Source of the DNA: Streptomyces violaceoruber
GTDB taxonomy: Bacteria > Actinomycetota > Actinomycetes > Streptomycetales > Streptomycetaceae
Direction: 5' to 3'
Assembly (NCBI GenBank): GCA_000720805.1
Contig: JODI01000003.1
Location: 124,001 to 188,000 of the forward strand
Length of the DNA stretch: 64,000 bases
Under the pieces are notes generated by a model, which did no database searches, had not been told where the DNA came from, and was given only the letters and a program-made list of their open reading frames with translations. Numbering within the stretch: position 1 is the first letter of the stretch; each line of letters starts with the position of its first letter. The position numbers and the translations under genes were made by a program. Below, one piece after another: positions 26,235-34,903 of this stretch.

Positions 26235-26856
26235 CGCCGCTCGTAGCGTCGTCTCCCCGTTCGTCGAGGCCGAGGAGGACCTGAGGTCCTGGCAGACGGA
26301 CCGCACCCGCGCCCCGATCGCCACGAAGATCGTCGTGGCGGGCGGCTTCGGGGTGGGCAAGACCACCCTGGTCACCGCCGTCTCGGAGATCACGCCGCTG
26401 CAGACCGAGGCGCTGATGACCGAGGCGAGCGAGGAGCACGACGACCTCACCGCCACGCCGCAGAAGCTGACGACCACCGTGGCCATGGACTTCGGCCGGC
26501 TCACGCTCGACGACGACCTGGTGCTCTACCTGTTCGGCACGCCGGGCCAGCAGCGGTTCTGGTTCATGTGGGACGACCTGGTGCGCGGCGCGATCGGCGC
26601 GGTCGTGCTGGCCGACACCCGCCGCCTGAAGGACTGCTTCCCGGCGCTGGACTACTTCGAGAGCTGCGGACTGCCGTACGTCGTCGCCGTCAACCACTTC
26701 GACGGCAGCGAGCTGTTCGATCCGGACGACGTGCGGGAGGCGCTCACGATCCCCGCGCGCATACCTGTCATGATCATGGATGCTCGGCGCAGGATCTCGG
26801 TGATCGAGACCCTCCTGTCGCTCGTCCGCCACGCGTTGGACGAGACCCCCGAGTAG
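26215..26856 (+). CDS. conservon small GTPase (CvnD)
   Basis: Fourth conservon gene; 213 aa Ras-like GTPase related to MglA. G1 is GGFGVGKTT (about 43-51), G3 is LFGTPGQQRFWFMW, with Gln after Gly-Gln-style switch II, and G4 is NHFDGSE, where the usual NKxD Lys is His. GTG 26215 overlaps cvnC by 20 nt, keeping the four genes translationally linked. The four proteins together act as a membrane-associated signalling complex; published conservons influence development and antibiotic production in S. coelicolor. Confidence 0.93.
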   Translation: MDSVVSDAARSVVSPFVEAEEDLRSWQTDRTRAPIATKIVVAGGFGVGKTTLVTAVSEITPLQTEALMTEASEEHDDLTATPQKLTTTVAMDFGRLTLDDDLVLYLFGTPGQQRFWFMWDDLVRGAIGAVVLADTRRLKDCFPALDYFESCGLPYVVAVNHFDGSELFDPDDVREALTIPARIPVMIMDARRRISVIETLLSLVRHALDETPE

Positions 26857-26891
26857 TTCTGAGCAGTCCCCCGTAAGGAGCCAGCACCCGC

Positions 26892-28145
26892 ATGCGGAAG
26901 ATACTCGTCGTCGGAGCCGGTCAGTCCGGTCTCCAGCTCGCCCTCGGACTCCAGTCGCACGGGTACGAGGTCACCCTGATGTCCAACCGGACGGCGGACG
27001 AGATCCGTTCCGGCCGGGTCATGTCGACGCAGTGCATGTTCCACACGGCACTCCAGCACGAGCGTGATCTCCAGCTGAACTTCTGGGAGTCCCAGGCCCC
27101 GAAGATCGAAGGGCTCGGCGTCTCGGTGGCGGCCCCCGGCTCCTGGGGCGAGGGCCCCGCGGCCCGGGCGATCGACTGGGCGGGCAGGCTCGACGGGTAC
27201 GCGCAGTCGGTCGACCAGCGCGTGAAGATGGCCGGCTGGATGGAGACGTTCGCCCAGCGCGGCGGCCAGCTGGTCATCCACGGCGCGGCCGTGGGCGACC
27301 TCGACTACTTCTCCCGCACGTACGACCTGGTCCTGGTGTCGGCGGGCAAGGGCGAGCTCGTCCAGATGTTCGCCCGGGACCCCGAGCGCTCCCCCTACAG
27401 CGAGCCGCAGCGGGCCCTGGCGGTGTCGTACGTGCACGGGCTGGGCCCGCGTCCCGAACACCCCGACCACGAGGCGGTCCGCTGCAACCTCGTCCCCGGG
27501 GTCGGCGAACTGTTCGTCATGCCGACGCTCACCACGTCCGGCCGCGCCGACATCCTCTTCTGGGAGGGCATACCCGGCGGTCCGCTCGACGTCTTCAACG
27601 GCGTCAAGGATCCGGCGGAGCACCTCTCCCTGACCCTGGAACTCATGGAGAGGTTCGTCCCCTGGGAGTACGCGCGGGCCACGAAGGTCGAACTGACGGA
27701 CGCGGGCGGGGTGTTGAGCGGACGGTACGCGCCGACCGTGCGCAATCCCATCGGCCGGCTGCCCAGCGGTGGTCTGGTGCTGGGCGTCGCCGACGTCGTC
27801 GTCGCGAACGACCCGATCACCGGTCAGGGCTCCAACTCGGCGTCCAAGTGCGCGGCGGCCTATCTCGCGGCGATTCTCGAGCGGGGGGAGAAGGAGTTCG
27901 ACGAGGAGTGGATGCGGGGGGCCTTCCAGCGGTACTGGGAGACGGCTCAGCACGTCACCAAGTGGACCAACGCGATGCTGGCTCCGCCGCCGGAGCACGT
28001 GCTGAACCTCATCGGGGCGGCGGGGCAGTTGCCGCCGGTGGCGGATCGGTTCGCCAACGGGTTCGACGACCCGGCCGATTTTGAGAACTTCTTCTATGAG
28101 CCCGAGAAGACCGAGGCGTATCTGGGGTCGGTGACCGGCGCCTGA
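26892..28145 (+). CDS. FAD-dependent styrene monooxygenase StyA-like protein
   Basis: A 417-aa flavoprotein starting with the dinucleotide fold KILVVGAGQSGLQLALGLQS. In styrene/indole monooxygenases (StyA) this domain uses FADH2 from a separate reductase to epoxidise alkenes. RSGRVMSTQCMFHTALQHER and the FAD-contact region NDPITGQGSNSASKCAAAY fit that family; the charged HxxE-rich substrate half is typical. No StyB-type reductase lies nearby. It starts 36 bases after the GTPase and should be part of the conservon transcript. Several conservons carry a cytochrome P450 at this position, so this may be an alternative effector enzyme. The substrate is unknown. Confidence 0.85.
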   Translation: MRKILVVGAGQSGLQLALGLQSHGYEVTLMSNRTADEIRSGRVMSTQCMFHTALQHERDLQLNFWESQAPKIEGLGVSVAAPGSWGEGPAARAIDWAGRLDGYAQSVDQRVKMAGWMETFAQRGGQLVIHGAAVGDLDYFSRTYDLVLVSAGKGELVQMFARDPERSPYSEPQRALAVSYVHGLGPRPEHPDHEAVRCNLVPGVGELFVMPTLTTSGRADILFWEGIPGGPLDVFNGVKDPAEHLSLTLELMERFVPWEYARATKVELTDAGGVLSGRYAPTVRNPIGRLPSGGLVLGVADVVVANDPITGQGSNSASKCAAAYLAAILERGEKEFDEEWMRGAFQRYWETAQHVTKWTNAMLAPPPEHVLNLIGAAGQLPPVADRFANGFDDPADFENFFYEPEKTEAYLGSVTGA

Positions 28146-28196
28146 TCGCCGTCAGGGGCGCGGAGGTGTGCGGCTGCGGCGGAGTCGCACAGTGGC

Positions 28197-29276
28197 TCAC
28201 CCCCGCGCCCCTTCGCGCCGGGCATCCGGGCGTACGGCTCCCAGGATCGGGTGGGACGCGATCGGGGAGAGCTTGATCTTCTCGCCGGGGCGGGGTGCCT
28301 GGACCACTTTGCCGCGACCCACGTACATCGCCACGTGCGTCGCCTCGGGGAAGTAGACCACCAGGTCGCCGGGGCGCAGTTTCCGCAGCGGGATCTTCGG
28401 GAGTTCCGCCCACTGCTGCCGGCTGGCGCGGGGGATGGGGGCGCCGGCCTTCCGCCAGGCCTCGGAGGTCAGGCCCGAGCAGTCGTACGACCTCGGGCCC
28501 TCGGCGCCCCCTTGGTACGGCTTCCCGATCTGGCGTACGGCGTAGCGTACGGCCTGCTGGCCCTTGCCCGACGGTTTGTCGTCGTCGTTGAGGGCGCCGG
28601 ACGTGACGAGCTTCTGCTGGGCCTTGTCGACGCCGTTCTTCTCGAACTCGGCCAGGGCGGTGAGCTGTTCGGGGGTGAGGGAGGCGAGGAGCTCCTGGAC
28701 GGCCTTCAGGCGCCCTCGGACGTCGTCGCGGGTCTTCTTCTGCCAGGCGGCGAGGGTGAGTTGGGTGTCGAGAGACGCGCGGGCCTCGCGGGCCAGGTCG
28801 GCGGCCCTCTTCTCGGTGCCGGCCAGGCGGCCGACCGTCCGGGCCCGCTCGCGGGCCAACTGGCCGATCACATGGCCCTGGTCGAGCGCGCGCTGGGGGT
28901 CGCGGGCGAGGAGGAGACGGACGTACGGGGAGATGTCGGTGCTGCTCTGGTACTGCTGCCGGGCCAGCCGGCCCGCCGCGCCCCGGCTGTCGTGCAGGGA
29001 GAGACGGACGCGGGCGAGTTCCCTCTCCAGCCGCCCGGTCTCGGCCCGCCGTCTCCTCAGCGTCTCCTCGGTGGCGTTGTAGGACTCGGTGGCCTTTTCG
29101 GCCTCCCGGTACAGTCGCTGAAGGTCCGTCAGCAGGTCGGACAGGGAACGGTGGCCCGGTTCCCCGGGCTCGGGGGCGGCCGTCGCGGGCAGGGGGGCGA
29201 GGGCCGTCGCGGCTGCCGTCACCGTCATCGCCGTCATCGCCGCCGTACAGACGAGGCGCACAAGCCTTCCTGACAC
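28197..29276 (-). CDS. secreted NlpC/P60 peptidoglycan endopeptidase
   Basis: Cuts peptidoglycan stem peptides outside the cell; 359 aa. A signal peptide ends near residue 34 (PATAAPEPG). A long coiled coil follows (about 45-230; EETLRRRRAETGRLERELAR), as in RipA-type enzymes where it blocks or positions the active site. The NlpC/P60 domain (about 245-359) has the catalytic Cys in YDCSGLTSEAW (about 264) and His in ATHVAMYVGRGKVV (about 313). GTG 29276 has GGAGG 7 nt upstream; the ATG just before it is out of frame. Convergent with the flavoprotein gene. The 192-base leader was inspected for a c-di-AMP riboswitch without success. Confidence 0.93.
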   Translation of the reverse strand: MSGRLVRLVCTAAMTAMTVTAAATALAPLPATAAPEPGEPGHRSLSDLLTDLQRLYREAEKATESYNATEETLRRRRAETGRLERELARVRLSLHDSRGAAGRLARQQYQSSTDISPYVRLLLARDPQRALDQGHVIGQLARERARTVGRLAGTEKRAADLAREARASLDTQLTLAAWQKKTRDDVRGRLKAVQELLASLTPEQLTALAEFEKNGVDKAQQKLVTSGALNDDDKPSGKGQQAVRYAVRQIGKPYQGGAEGPRSYDCSGLTSEAWRKAGAPIPRASRQQWAELPKIPLRKLRPGDLVVYFPEATHVAMYVGRGKVVQAPRPGEKIKLSPIASHPILGAVRPDARREGARG

Positions 29277-29468
29277 TTCATCACCTCCGGTGCGGAGCGG
29301 GCGGTCCTTCCGCGGGGCTCCGCATCGCGAGCTTCAGACGTGTGCCGGAGGTCCGCGCGCCGGGTGTGCGCGGTTCGGCGCAACCGGGTCACCCGTGCGT
29401 GTCGGCCGGCTTGCCGCCCGGCGTGGCGTCTGGATCGGCGCCGGGTTCGGCGTCCGCGTGGAATCCGG

Positions 29469-29783
29469 TCAGGAGTCGGGGTCCGCGTCCCGTTTCGCGC
29501 CCGGTTTGGACCAGGGCCACTTCAGTCCGCCGTCCTGCCTGCCCTCCGGGTCGTAGGCGTACTTCCAGCCCTGACGGACGCCCAGCCTCCCCCGCGCTCG
29601 GCCACGCGGAACCCTGCGGTAGACGAGCACGGTGGGCGGACCGCCGTCGGCGTCCGGGACCGGGATGCGGTACGTCTTGGGCGGGTGCCCGGTGGGGCCC
29701 AGCAGCACGGGCAGGACCCGGCCGTCCATCGGGCCGCCCTCGAAGGGGGTGTCTTCGCTCTTCACGGCACCAGTGTCAGCCAT
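29469..29783 (-). CDS. small hypothetical protein
   Basis: A 104-aa protein, not recognised by family name. It has an acidic N-terminus (KSEDTPFEGGPMDGRVLPVL), a probable beta-rich middle (KTYRIPVPDADGGPPTVLVY) and a basic C-terminus with WKYAYDPEGRQDGGLKWPW. No signal peptide or membrane span. ATG 29783 has AGGGG 7 nt upstream. Codon third positions are G/C-rich and the sequence looks like a real protein conserved in the genus. It lies between the NlpC/P60 and tetR genes, all on the minus strand. Confidence 0.65.
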   Translation of the reverse strand: MADTGAVKSEDTPFEGGPMDGRVLPVLLGPTGHPPKTYRIPVPDADGGPPTVLVYRRVPRGRARGRLGVRQGWKYAYDPEGRQDGGLKWPWSKPGAKRDADPDS

Positions 29784-29813
29784 CCGCGGCCCCTGCCGAC
29801 GGTACGGCCCTCG

Positions 29814-30467
29814 TCAGCCCTCGACCAGCAGCGTCTCGACCAGCGCCGAGGTCTGCGGGTCCCGGCGCGCGGTCACCGACAGCACCGCCACGAACTGCTC
29901 CACGAGCCAGTCCCGCAGCTCGCCGGCGGGCGGCTGCTTGTCCTCGTCCAGCCAGATGAGCGAGGCCGCCTCGACCGCGGTGATCCACATACGGACGGTC
30001 ATCCGCAGCCGGGGGCCCGGCTCCGTGACCCGCAGATGGCTGAGGATGTGCTCGGCGGCGGCCCGTCGTACGCCGTCCACGATGGCGGTCGTCCGGGACG
30101 TCTCGACCACGCTGCCGCCCTGCAACAGGGCGCTGAAGCCAGTGTCGTGCTGGTCGACGAAGGTGAGGTAGCGGTCCAGGACGCGGGCGAGGCGGGGGAG
30201 GGAAGGGCCCTCGCGGGGCTCGTCGAAGCAGTGCTGGAGTTCCTCGGCGGCGGACCTGAGGGCGGCCTCGTACAGCTGCTGCTTGCCGCCCGGGAAGTAC
30301 CGGTAGACCAGTGGACGGGAGACCCCGGCCGCCTCCGCCACGTCGTCCAGCGACACCTCCTCGGGCGCCCGGTGCGCGAAGAGGGACAACGCGGCGTCCA
30401 GGAGCTGACTGCGGCGCTCCTCGACGCTCAGGCGGCGGTAGGCGGGGACGGGGGCGGAAGGGGTCAT
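29814..30467 (-). CDS. TetR-family transcriptional regulator
   Basis: A 217-aa repressor. HTH: DDVAEAAGVSRPLVYRYFPG (about 41-60) preceded by RRSQLLDAALSLFAHRAPEE. The ligand-binding C-terminal part contains DQHDTGFSALLQGGSVVETS. It follows the AurF-like gene on the same strand after 75 bases, so it probably controls that gene and perhaps the divergent ferritin-like gene. The inducer is unknown. Confidence 0.92.
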   Translation of the reverse strand: MTPSAPVPAYRRLSVEERRSQLLDAALSLFAHRAPEEVSLDDVAEAAGVSRPLVYRYFPGGKQQLYEAALRSAAEELQHCFDEPREGPSLPRLARVLDRYLTFVDQHDTGFSALLQGGSVVETSRTTAIVDGVRRAAAEHILSHLRVTEPGPRLRMTVRMWITAVEAASLIWLDEDKQPPAGELRDWLVEQFVAVLSVTARRDPQTSALVETLLVEG

Positions 30468-30542
30468 GACCGGCAGCGTAACCGGTGCGGCTTCGGCGGT
30501 ACCCGGGCAAACAGGGCAGTGCCCTCGGGTCGTCCAGGCCGT

Positions 30543-31481
30543 CTACGCCAGCAGTCCCGACGACCGCCACAGCCGCCGCCCGACTCCCCGCAGCACCCCG
30601 ATGTCGTCCAGGAAGTCCGTGAGCCGCTTCGCTCCCGTCTGCATGACCTCCCGGCGGTGGCCGCTCGCCTTCACCTGTGCGAGAGCCTCCCGCTGGTCCA
30701 GGCCCACGTCGGTGTAGACCGCGGGGTTCACGAAGGCCTCCGAGAACACCCGCGCGAACTCGCCGGAGGTGACGCGGGTGAACTCCTGCGACCACCTCGG
30801 CGCGGTGACCATCTGGCGCCGCAGCTCCTCACGGGCGTACCGCACATGGCGGGCCTCCTCCACGACGTGGATGCGGGTCACGCCCCGGATCAGCGGCTGC
30901 ACCCGCTCGTCCGGGAAGGTCAGCCGCTGCATCCAGTCGAGGACCTCCTCGCCGAGCAGGGTGGCCGTGAAGGAGCCCGGGGTGGTGGAGATGGTCTTGA
31001 AGAGCCGGCCGAGGCGCTGGTGGGCCCGGCTGACCGGGTACCAGGGCGTGCCGCCGCGCGCGATGAGCCGGGCGAACATCTTCGAGTGGCGGCACTCGTC
31101 CTCGATCTCGGTGAGCGCGTACCGCACGTGCGCGCTCGTCGCCGCCTTGTCGTAGATGTGCCGGACCAGCAGCTGCATCAGGATGATTTCGAACCAGATC
31201 CCGAGCGAAGCGAGCGCCGCGGCCTCGTGCCGCGAGAGCAGGATCCGCTGCTCCTCGCCCATCCGCTTCCACAGCGGGGTGCCGTACAGCGACACCAGCT
31301 CCGGCGGCCAGAACCACTTGCCCTCCTCCAGGGGTGCCTCCCAGTCCAGCTCCTCGTCCGGGTCGAAGGAGTGCTTGGCGGAAGAGGCGAGCAGTCGTTC
31401 GGCGACCTGCTCGCGGTCCTTGAGCAGCCCGAGCGCGTCGCGCATGCCGTCCAGCGCGTCGGCTTCCGTCAGGGTCGTCAT
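30543..31481 (-). CDS. AurF-like diiron N-oxygenase family protein
   Basis: A 312-aa protein of the AurF (p-aminobenzoate N-oxygenase) family, a ferritin-like four-helix diiron oxygenase. The iron ligands appear as two ExxH-type motifs: TEIEDECRHSKMFARLI, and HVVEEARHVRYAREELRRQM near the C-terminal half, with an added Glu in LGEEVLDWMQR. AurF enzymes oxidise arylamines to nitro groups; the substrate here is unknown and could instead be a lipid. It is divergent from another diiron protein across 125 bases. ATG 31481 has a GAGGTGGGAGAA leader. Confidence 0.85.
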   Translation of the reverse strand: MTTLTEADALDGMRDALGLLKDREQVAERLLASSAKHSFDPDEELDWEAPLEEGKWFWPPELVSLYGTPLWKRMGEEQRILLSRHEAAALASLGIWFEIILMQLLVRHIYDKAATSAHVRYALTEIEDECRHSKMFARLIARGGTPWYPVSRAHQRLGRLFKTISTTPGSFTATLLGEEVLDWMQRLTFPDERVQPLIRGVTRIHVVEEARHVRYAREELRRQMVTAPRWSQEFTRVTSGEFARVFSEAFVNPAVYTDVGLDQREALAQVKASGHRREVMQTGAKRLTDFLDDIGVLRGVGRRLWRSSGLLA

Positions 31482-31606
31482 GGTTCTCCCACCTCGTTAC
31501 CCGGGGTCACATCCTCCGCGACTTATGAGACTGCCTGTCAGCAAGGTCGTCAATCCCTCGCGCACGACTTGTTGACGTGCCGTCTAGCGCGTGTGAGCCT
31601 GCCGAC
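31482..31606. promoter_or_regulatory. divergent promoter region of two diiron genes
   Basis: These 125 bases must hold promoters for both genes. TTGACG occurs leftward near 31549-31554 and rightward at 31572-31577. An imperfect repeat TGCCTGTCAGCA lies at 31532-31543 and could bind the TetR protein. None is strong enough to be sure. Confidence 0.35.
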
Positions 31607-32713
31607 ATGCCGACTTTCGACCTGTACGCCACGGAACCGGGAGACTCCCCCTGGCAGGTGCCGGCGACCGGCGCGGCCCGTTTCAGCTGGGAGTACGACA
31701 GCGGCCGCGACCGGCTGCTCGCCCTGTACCAGAAGGGCAAGGACAAGCAGTGGGACGGCCGGCGGCGCATCGACTGGGACCTGGAGGTCGATCCGTACGA
31801 CGCGCTCGGCACGCCCGACGAGGCGATGTCCCTCTACGGCACCAAGCACTGGGCGAAGCTCACCGACAAGGACAGGGGCGAGCTGCGCCGGCACTACGCG
31901 TCCTGGCAGTTCAGCCAGTTCCTGCACGGCGAGCAGGGCGCGATGATCTGCGCCGCGCGGATCGTCGAGTCCGTCCCCGACCTGGACGCGAAGTTCTACT
32001 CGGCGACCCAGACGATGGACGAGGCACGGCACGCGGAGATCTACGGCCGCTTCCTGCACGAGAAGATCGGCCTGGTCTACCCGATCAACGACAACCTCCA
32101 GTCCCTGCTGGACGACACCCTGCGCGACAGCCGCTGGGACATGCCGTACCTGGGGATGCAGGTCCTCATCGAGGGCCTGGCGCTCGCCGCGTTCGGCATG
32201 ATCCGCGACACGACCGACAAGCCGCTGCCCAAGCAGATCCTGGCGTACGTCATGCAGGACGAGGCCCGGCACGTGGCCTTCGGCCGGATGGCGCTGCGGG
32301 ACTACTACAAGCAGCTGACCGACGCCGAACTGCGCGAACGCGAGGAGTTCGTCATCGAGGGCTGCTACCTGATGCGCGACCGCCTGCGCGGGGTCGAGGT
32401 CCTGCAGAACTTCGGCATCCCCAAGGCCGAGGCGGAGGAGTACAGCGAACGCTCCGAGTTCCTCGCCCTGTTCCGCAAGCTCCTCTTCTCCCGCATCGTT
32501 CCCTGTGTCAAGGACATCGGCCTGTGGGGCAAGCGCCTCCAGCAGGCCTACGTCGACATGGGCGTCTTCGACATGGGCGACTCCAACCTGGACCTGCTGA
32601 TGTCCCAGGACGAGGAGATCGCCGAGCAGCTCGACGCCGAGCGGTTCGCGGCGGAGGAGAAGGAGCGGGTGGCGGAGGTGGAGGGGGCGATCGAGGCGGG
32701 GGCGGAGGGCTGA
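31607..32713 (+). CDS. ferritin-like domain diiron protein
   Basis: A 368-aa R2-like/ferritin-like protein. Four-helix iron ligands: HGEQGAMICAARIVE, TMDEARHAEIYGRFL (about 138), VLIEGLALAAFGMI and MQDEARHVAFGRMAL (about 219); the spacing of two EARH motifs is that of an oxygen-activating diiron carboxylate enzyme. A C-terminal acidic tail (AEEKERVAEVEGAIEAGAEG) ends the protein. ATG 31607 was preferred over a start 30 bases earlier because conserved sequence begins there. Divergent from the AurF-like gene; the two may act on the same substrate class. Exact activity unknown. Confidence 0.82.
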   Translation: MPTFDLYATEPGDSPWQVPATGAARFSWEYDSGRDRLLALYQKGKDKQWDGRRRIDWDLEVDPYDALGTPDEAMSLYGTKHWAKLTDKDRGELRRHYASWQFSQFLHGEQGAMICAARIVESVPDLDAKFYSATQTMDEARHAEIYGRFLHEKIGLVYPINDNLQSLLDDTLRDSRWDMPYLGMQVLIEGLALAAFGMIRDTTDKPLPKQILAYVMQDEARHVAFGRMALRDYYKQLTDAELREREEFVIEGCYLMRDRLRGVEVLQNFGIPKAEAEEYSERSEFLALFRKLLFSRIVPCVKDIGLWGKRLQQAYVDMGVFDMGDSNLDLLMSQDEEIAEQLDAERFAAEEKERVAEVEGAIEAGAEG

Positions 32714-32819
32714 GGGAGGTCGACCCGGCGCCACTTGATCACTCGATGAGCGGGCGAATCGGCATATTCCCCTGGGTACGCTGACTGTGCCAGGCAGACT
32801 CCGCCGCATGGGAGCAATC

Positions 32820-33419
32820 ATGAGCGCCGCACGCGAGTACGGGCTGGACGACGACTACGAGTGGCCTCGTCCGCCGAAGGGCGGCTGGACGGCGGACGAC
32901 CTCGACGAGCTTCCTAATCTTCCTCCGCACACGGAGCTGATCGACGGGAGTCTTGTCTTCGTGAGTCCGCAGACCAATTTCCACTCCCGTGCCATTCGGC
33001 TGCTGGACAACACGCTGCTGGATCAGGTGCCGGACGAGCTGGACGTCATCCGGGAGATGACCATCAAGCTCAACAAGCGCAATCGGCCGGAGCCCGATGT
33101 GCTGGTGTTCCGCGCGGACGCGGACACCGGTCCGAAGCAGACCTGGTACCGGCCGGAGGACGTCGTGATCGCTGTCGAGGTCGTCTCCGAAGACTCGGAG
33201 GACCGGGACCGCGAGGTGAAACCACCGAAGTACGCGCAGGCGGGTATTCCGCACTACTGGCGCGTCGAAGAGAACCAGGGCCTCCCCGTGGTCTACGTCT
33301 ACGAACTCGACCCCGCGACCCAGTCCTACGGCCTGACCGGCATCTTCCACGACAAGCTCGAGCTGACCGTCCCGTTCGCCATCGACATCGACCTCACCGC
33401 GATCAACCGCCGCCGCTAG
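32820..33419 (+). CDS. Uma2-family putative endonuclease (DUF820)
   Basis: A 199-aa PD-(D/E)xK-fold protein. Family features: LPPHTELIDGSLVFVSPQTN, RPEPDVLVFRADA with the catalytic Asp, VVIAVEVVSEDSEDRDREVK with the Glu, and KYAQAGIPHYWRVEENQG. Uma2 proteins are numerous in Streptomyces and cyanobacteria; biochemical roles are mostly unknown. ATG 32820 has GGAG 5 nt upstream. It stands alone, convergent with the PBP gene. Confidence 0.87.
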   Translation: MSAAREYGLDDDYEWPRPPKGGWTADDLDELPNLPPHTELIDGSLVFVSPQTNFHSRAIRLLDNTLLDQVPDELDVIREMTIKLNKRNRPEPDVLVFRADADTGPKQTWYRPEDVVIAVEVVSEDSEDRDREVKPPKYAQAGIPHYWRVEENQGLPVVYVYELDPATQSYGLTGIFHDKLELTVPFAIDIDLTAINRRR

Positions 33420-33445
33420 ACCGACGTCCCGTTCCGGGCCCCGTC

Positions 33446-34903
33446 TCACGATGCGAGCACTGCCTTCATCACCGCCCGCGCGATCGGCGCCGCCACCCCG
33501 CCGCCCGTGATGTCCCCCCGGGCCACCGACGCGTCCTCCACCACCACCGCCACCGCGACCTTCGCCTCGAGGTCGTCGTCGCCCTGCGCCCAGGAGACGA
33601 ACCAGGCGTACGGCGTCCCGGAGTTGAGCAGGCCGTGCTGGGCGGTGCCGGTCTTGCCGCCGACAGTGGCGCCGGGGATGGCCGCGTTGGTGCCGGTGCC
33701 CTCCGTCACCACCTGCGTCATCAGCTCCTTCAGCCGGGCGGCCGTCGCAGGCTGCATCGCCTGCCGTACGGGACGCGAGCCGGCCATGTCCACCGTGGCG
33801 CCGCCCGCCCGGGTCCGCCGCTCCACCAGATACGGCTCCCGCACCTGCCCCCCGTTGGCGACGGCCGCCGCGACCATCGCCATCTGCAACGGCGTGGCCC
33901 GCGTGTTGTACTGGCCGATCGACGACAGGGCGAGCTGCGCCCGGTCCACCGTCGTGTCGAAGGTGCTCTGCGCCACCGAGAACGGGATCCTGAGCGCCGT
34001 GTCGTTGAAGCCGAAGGCCTGCGCGGTGGCCGCCATGTCCGTGATGCCCACGTCCACGCCGAGTTTCGCGAACACCGTGTTGCAGGACCACTTGAAGGCC
34101 TCCCGCAGTGAGAGGTCCGTACAGCCGTCCGACTCGTTGGTCAGCGTGGTCGTCGTCCCGGGGAGCCGGTAGGGCGCCGGGGAGTCGGTCGGTTCGTCGA
34201 GGTCCGTGACCACCCCCGCGTCCAGCGCCGCCGCCGTGGTGACCACCTTGAAGGTCGAACCCGGCGGATACGTCTGCCGCACCGCCCGGTTGAGCATCGG
34301 CTTGTCCGCGTCGCCGTTGAGCCGGGCCCAGGACCGGGCGACCCCCGCGTCGTTCCCCGACAGCGCCGCCGGGTCGTACGACGGCGACGACACCAGCGCC
34401 AGGATCCGCCCGCTGGACGGCTCGATCGCCGCCACCGCGCCCTTGCGTCCGTCCAGCCCGTCGTACGCCGCCTTCTGCGCGGCCCCGTTGAGGGTCGTCT
34501 CCACGTCGCCGCCCGGGGGGTGGGAGCGCGTGAACTCGTTCCACAGCCGGAACGGCGCCGGCACCGGGTCCGTGCCGGACAGCACGCCGTCCTCCGCGTG
34601 CTCCAGAAGGGTCGTGCCGTACTCCTGCGAGGCGAACCCGGTGACGGGCGCGTACAACGGGCCGTCGGCGTACGTCCGTTCGTAACGGAGCTGCTCACCG
34701 GTGTCCCGGGACCCCGTGACCGGTCTGCCGCCGACCAGGATGTCACCGCGGGGCTGGCCGTAACGGGCGATCGTGGCACGGCGGTTGGCCGCGTTGCCGT
34801 CGTGGGCCCGTGCCTCGAGGACCTGGACGCGGGCGGCGTTGACCAGCAGCGCCACCAGCAGCAGGGCGCAGAAGACGGCGGCGTGCCGGATGTGCCGGGT
34901 CAT
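33446..34903 (-). CDS. penicillin-binding protein (class B transpeptidase)
   Basis: Cross-links peptidoglycan; 485 aa. A single N-terminal membrane anchor (AVFCALLLVALLVNAARV) is followed by a dimerisation-type region (GDILVGGRPVTGS) and the transpeptidase domain with SxxK as PPGSTFKVV (about residue 216), SxN as WSCNTVFAKLG, and KTG as VGGKTGTAQH. ATG 34903 overlaps the FtsW-like gene stop by 4 nt, so polymerase and transpeptidase are co-translated, as in RodA-PBP2 and FtsW-FtsI pairs. It is shorter than FtsI and lacks PASTA domains; it is probably a PbpA-like partner. Confidence 0.93.
   Translation of the reverse strand: MTRHIRHAAVFCALLLVALLVNAARVQVLEARAHDGNAANRRATIARYGQPRGDILVGGRPVTGSRDTGEQLRYERTYADGPLYAPVTGFASQEYGTTLLEHAEDGVLSGTDPVPAPFRLWNEFTRSHPPGGDVETTLNGAAQKAAYDGLDGRKGAVAAIEPSSGRILALVSSPSYDPAALSGNDAGVARSWARLNGDADKPMLNRAVRQTYPPGSTFKVVTTAAALDAGVVTDLDEPTDSPAPYRLPGTTTTLTNESDGCTDLSLREAFKWSCNTVFAKLGVDVGITDMAATAQAFGFNDTALRIPFSVAQSTFDTTVDRAQLALSSIGQYNTRATPLQMAMVAAAVANGGQVREPYLVERRTRAGGATVDMAGSRPVRQAMQPATAARLKELMTQVVTEGTGTNAAIPGATVGGKTGTAQHGLLNSGTPYAWFVSWAQGDDDLEAKVAVAVVVEDASVARGDITGGGVAAPIARAVMKAVLAS

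Noticed and set aside
29277..29468. c-di-AMP (ydaO-type) riboswitch before the NlpC/P60 gene
   Set aside because: Such enzymes often have one in Streptomyces, but the conserved core sequences were not found in this 192-base leader, apart from a weak GCCGAACCCGG.
31482..31606. Specific -35/-10 promoter assignments for the two diiron genes
   Set aside because: TTGACG boxes exist in both directions but no -10 at 16-19 bp spacing is convincing.
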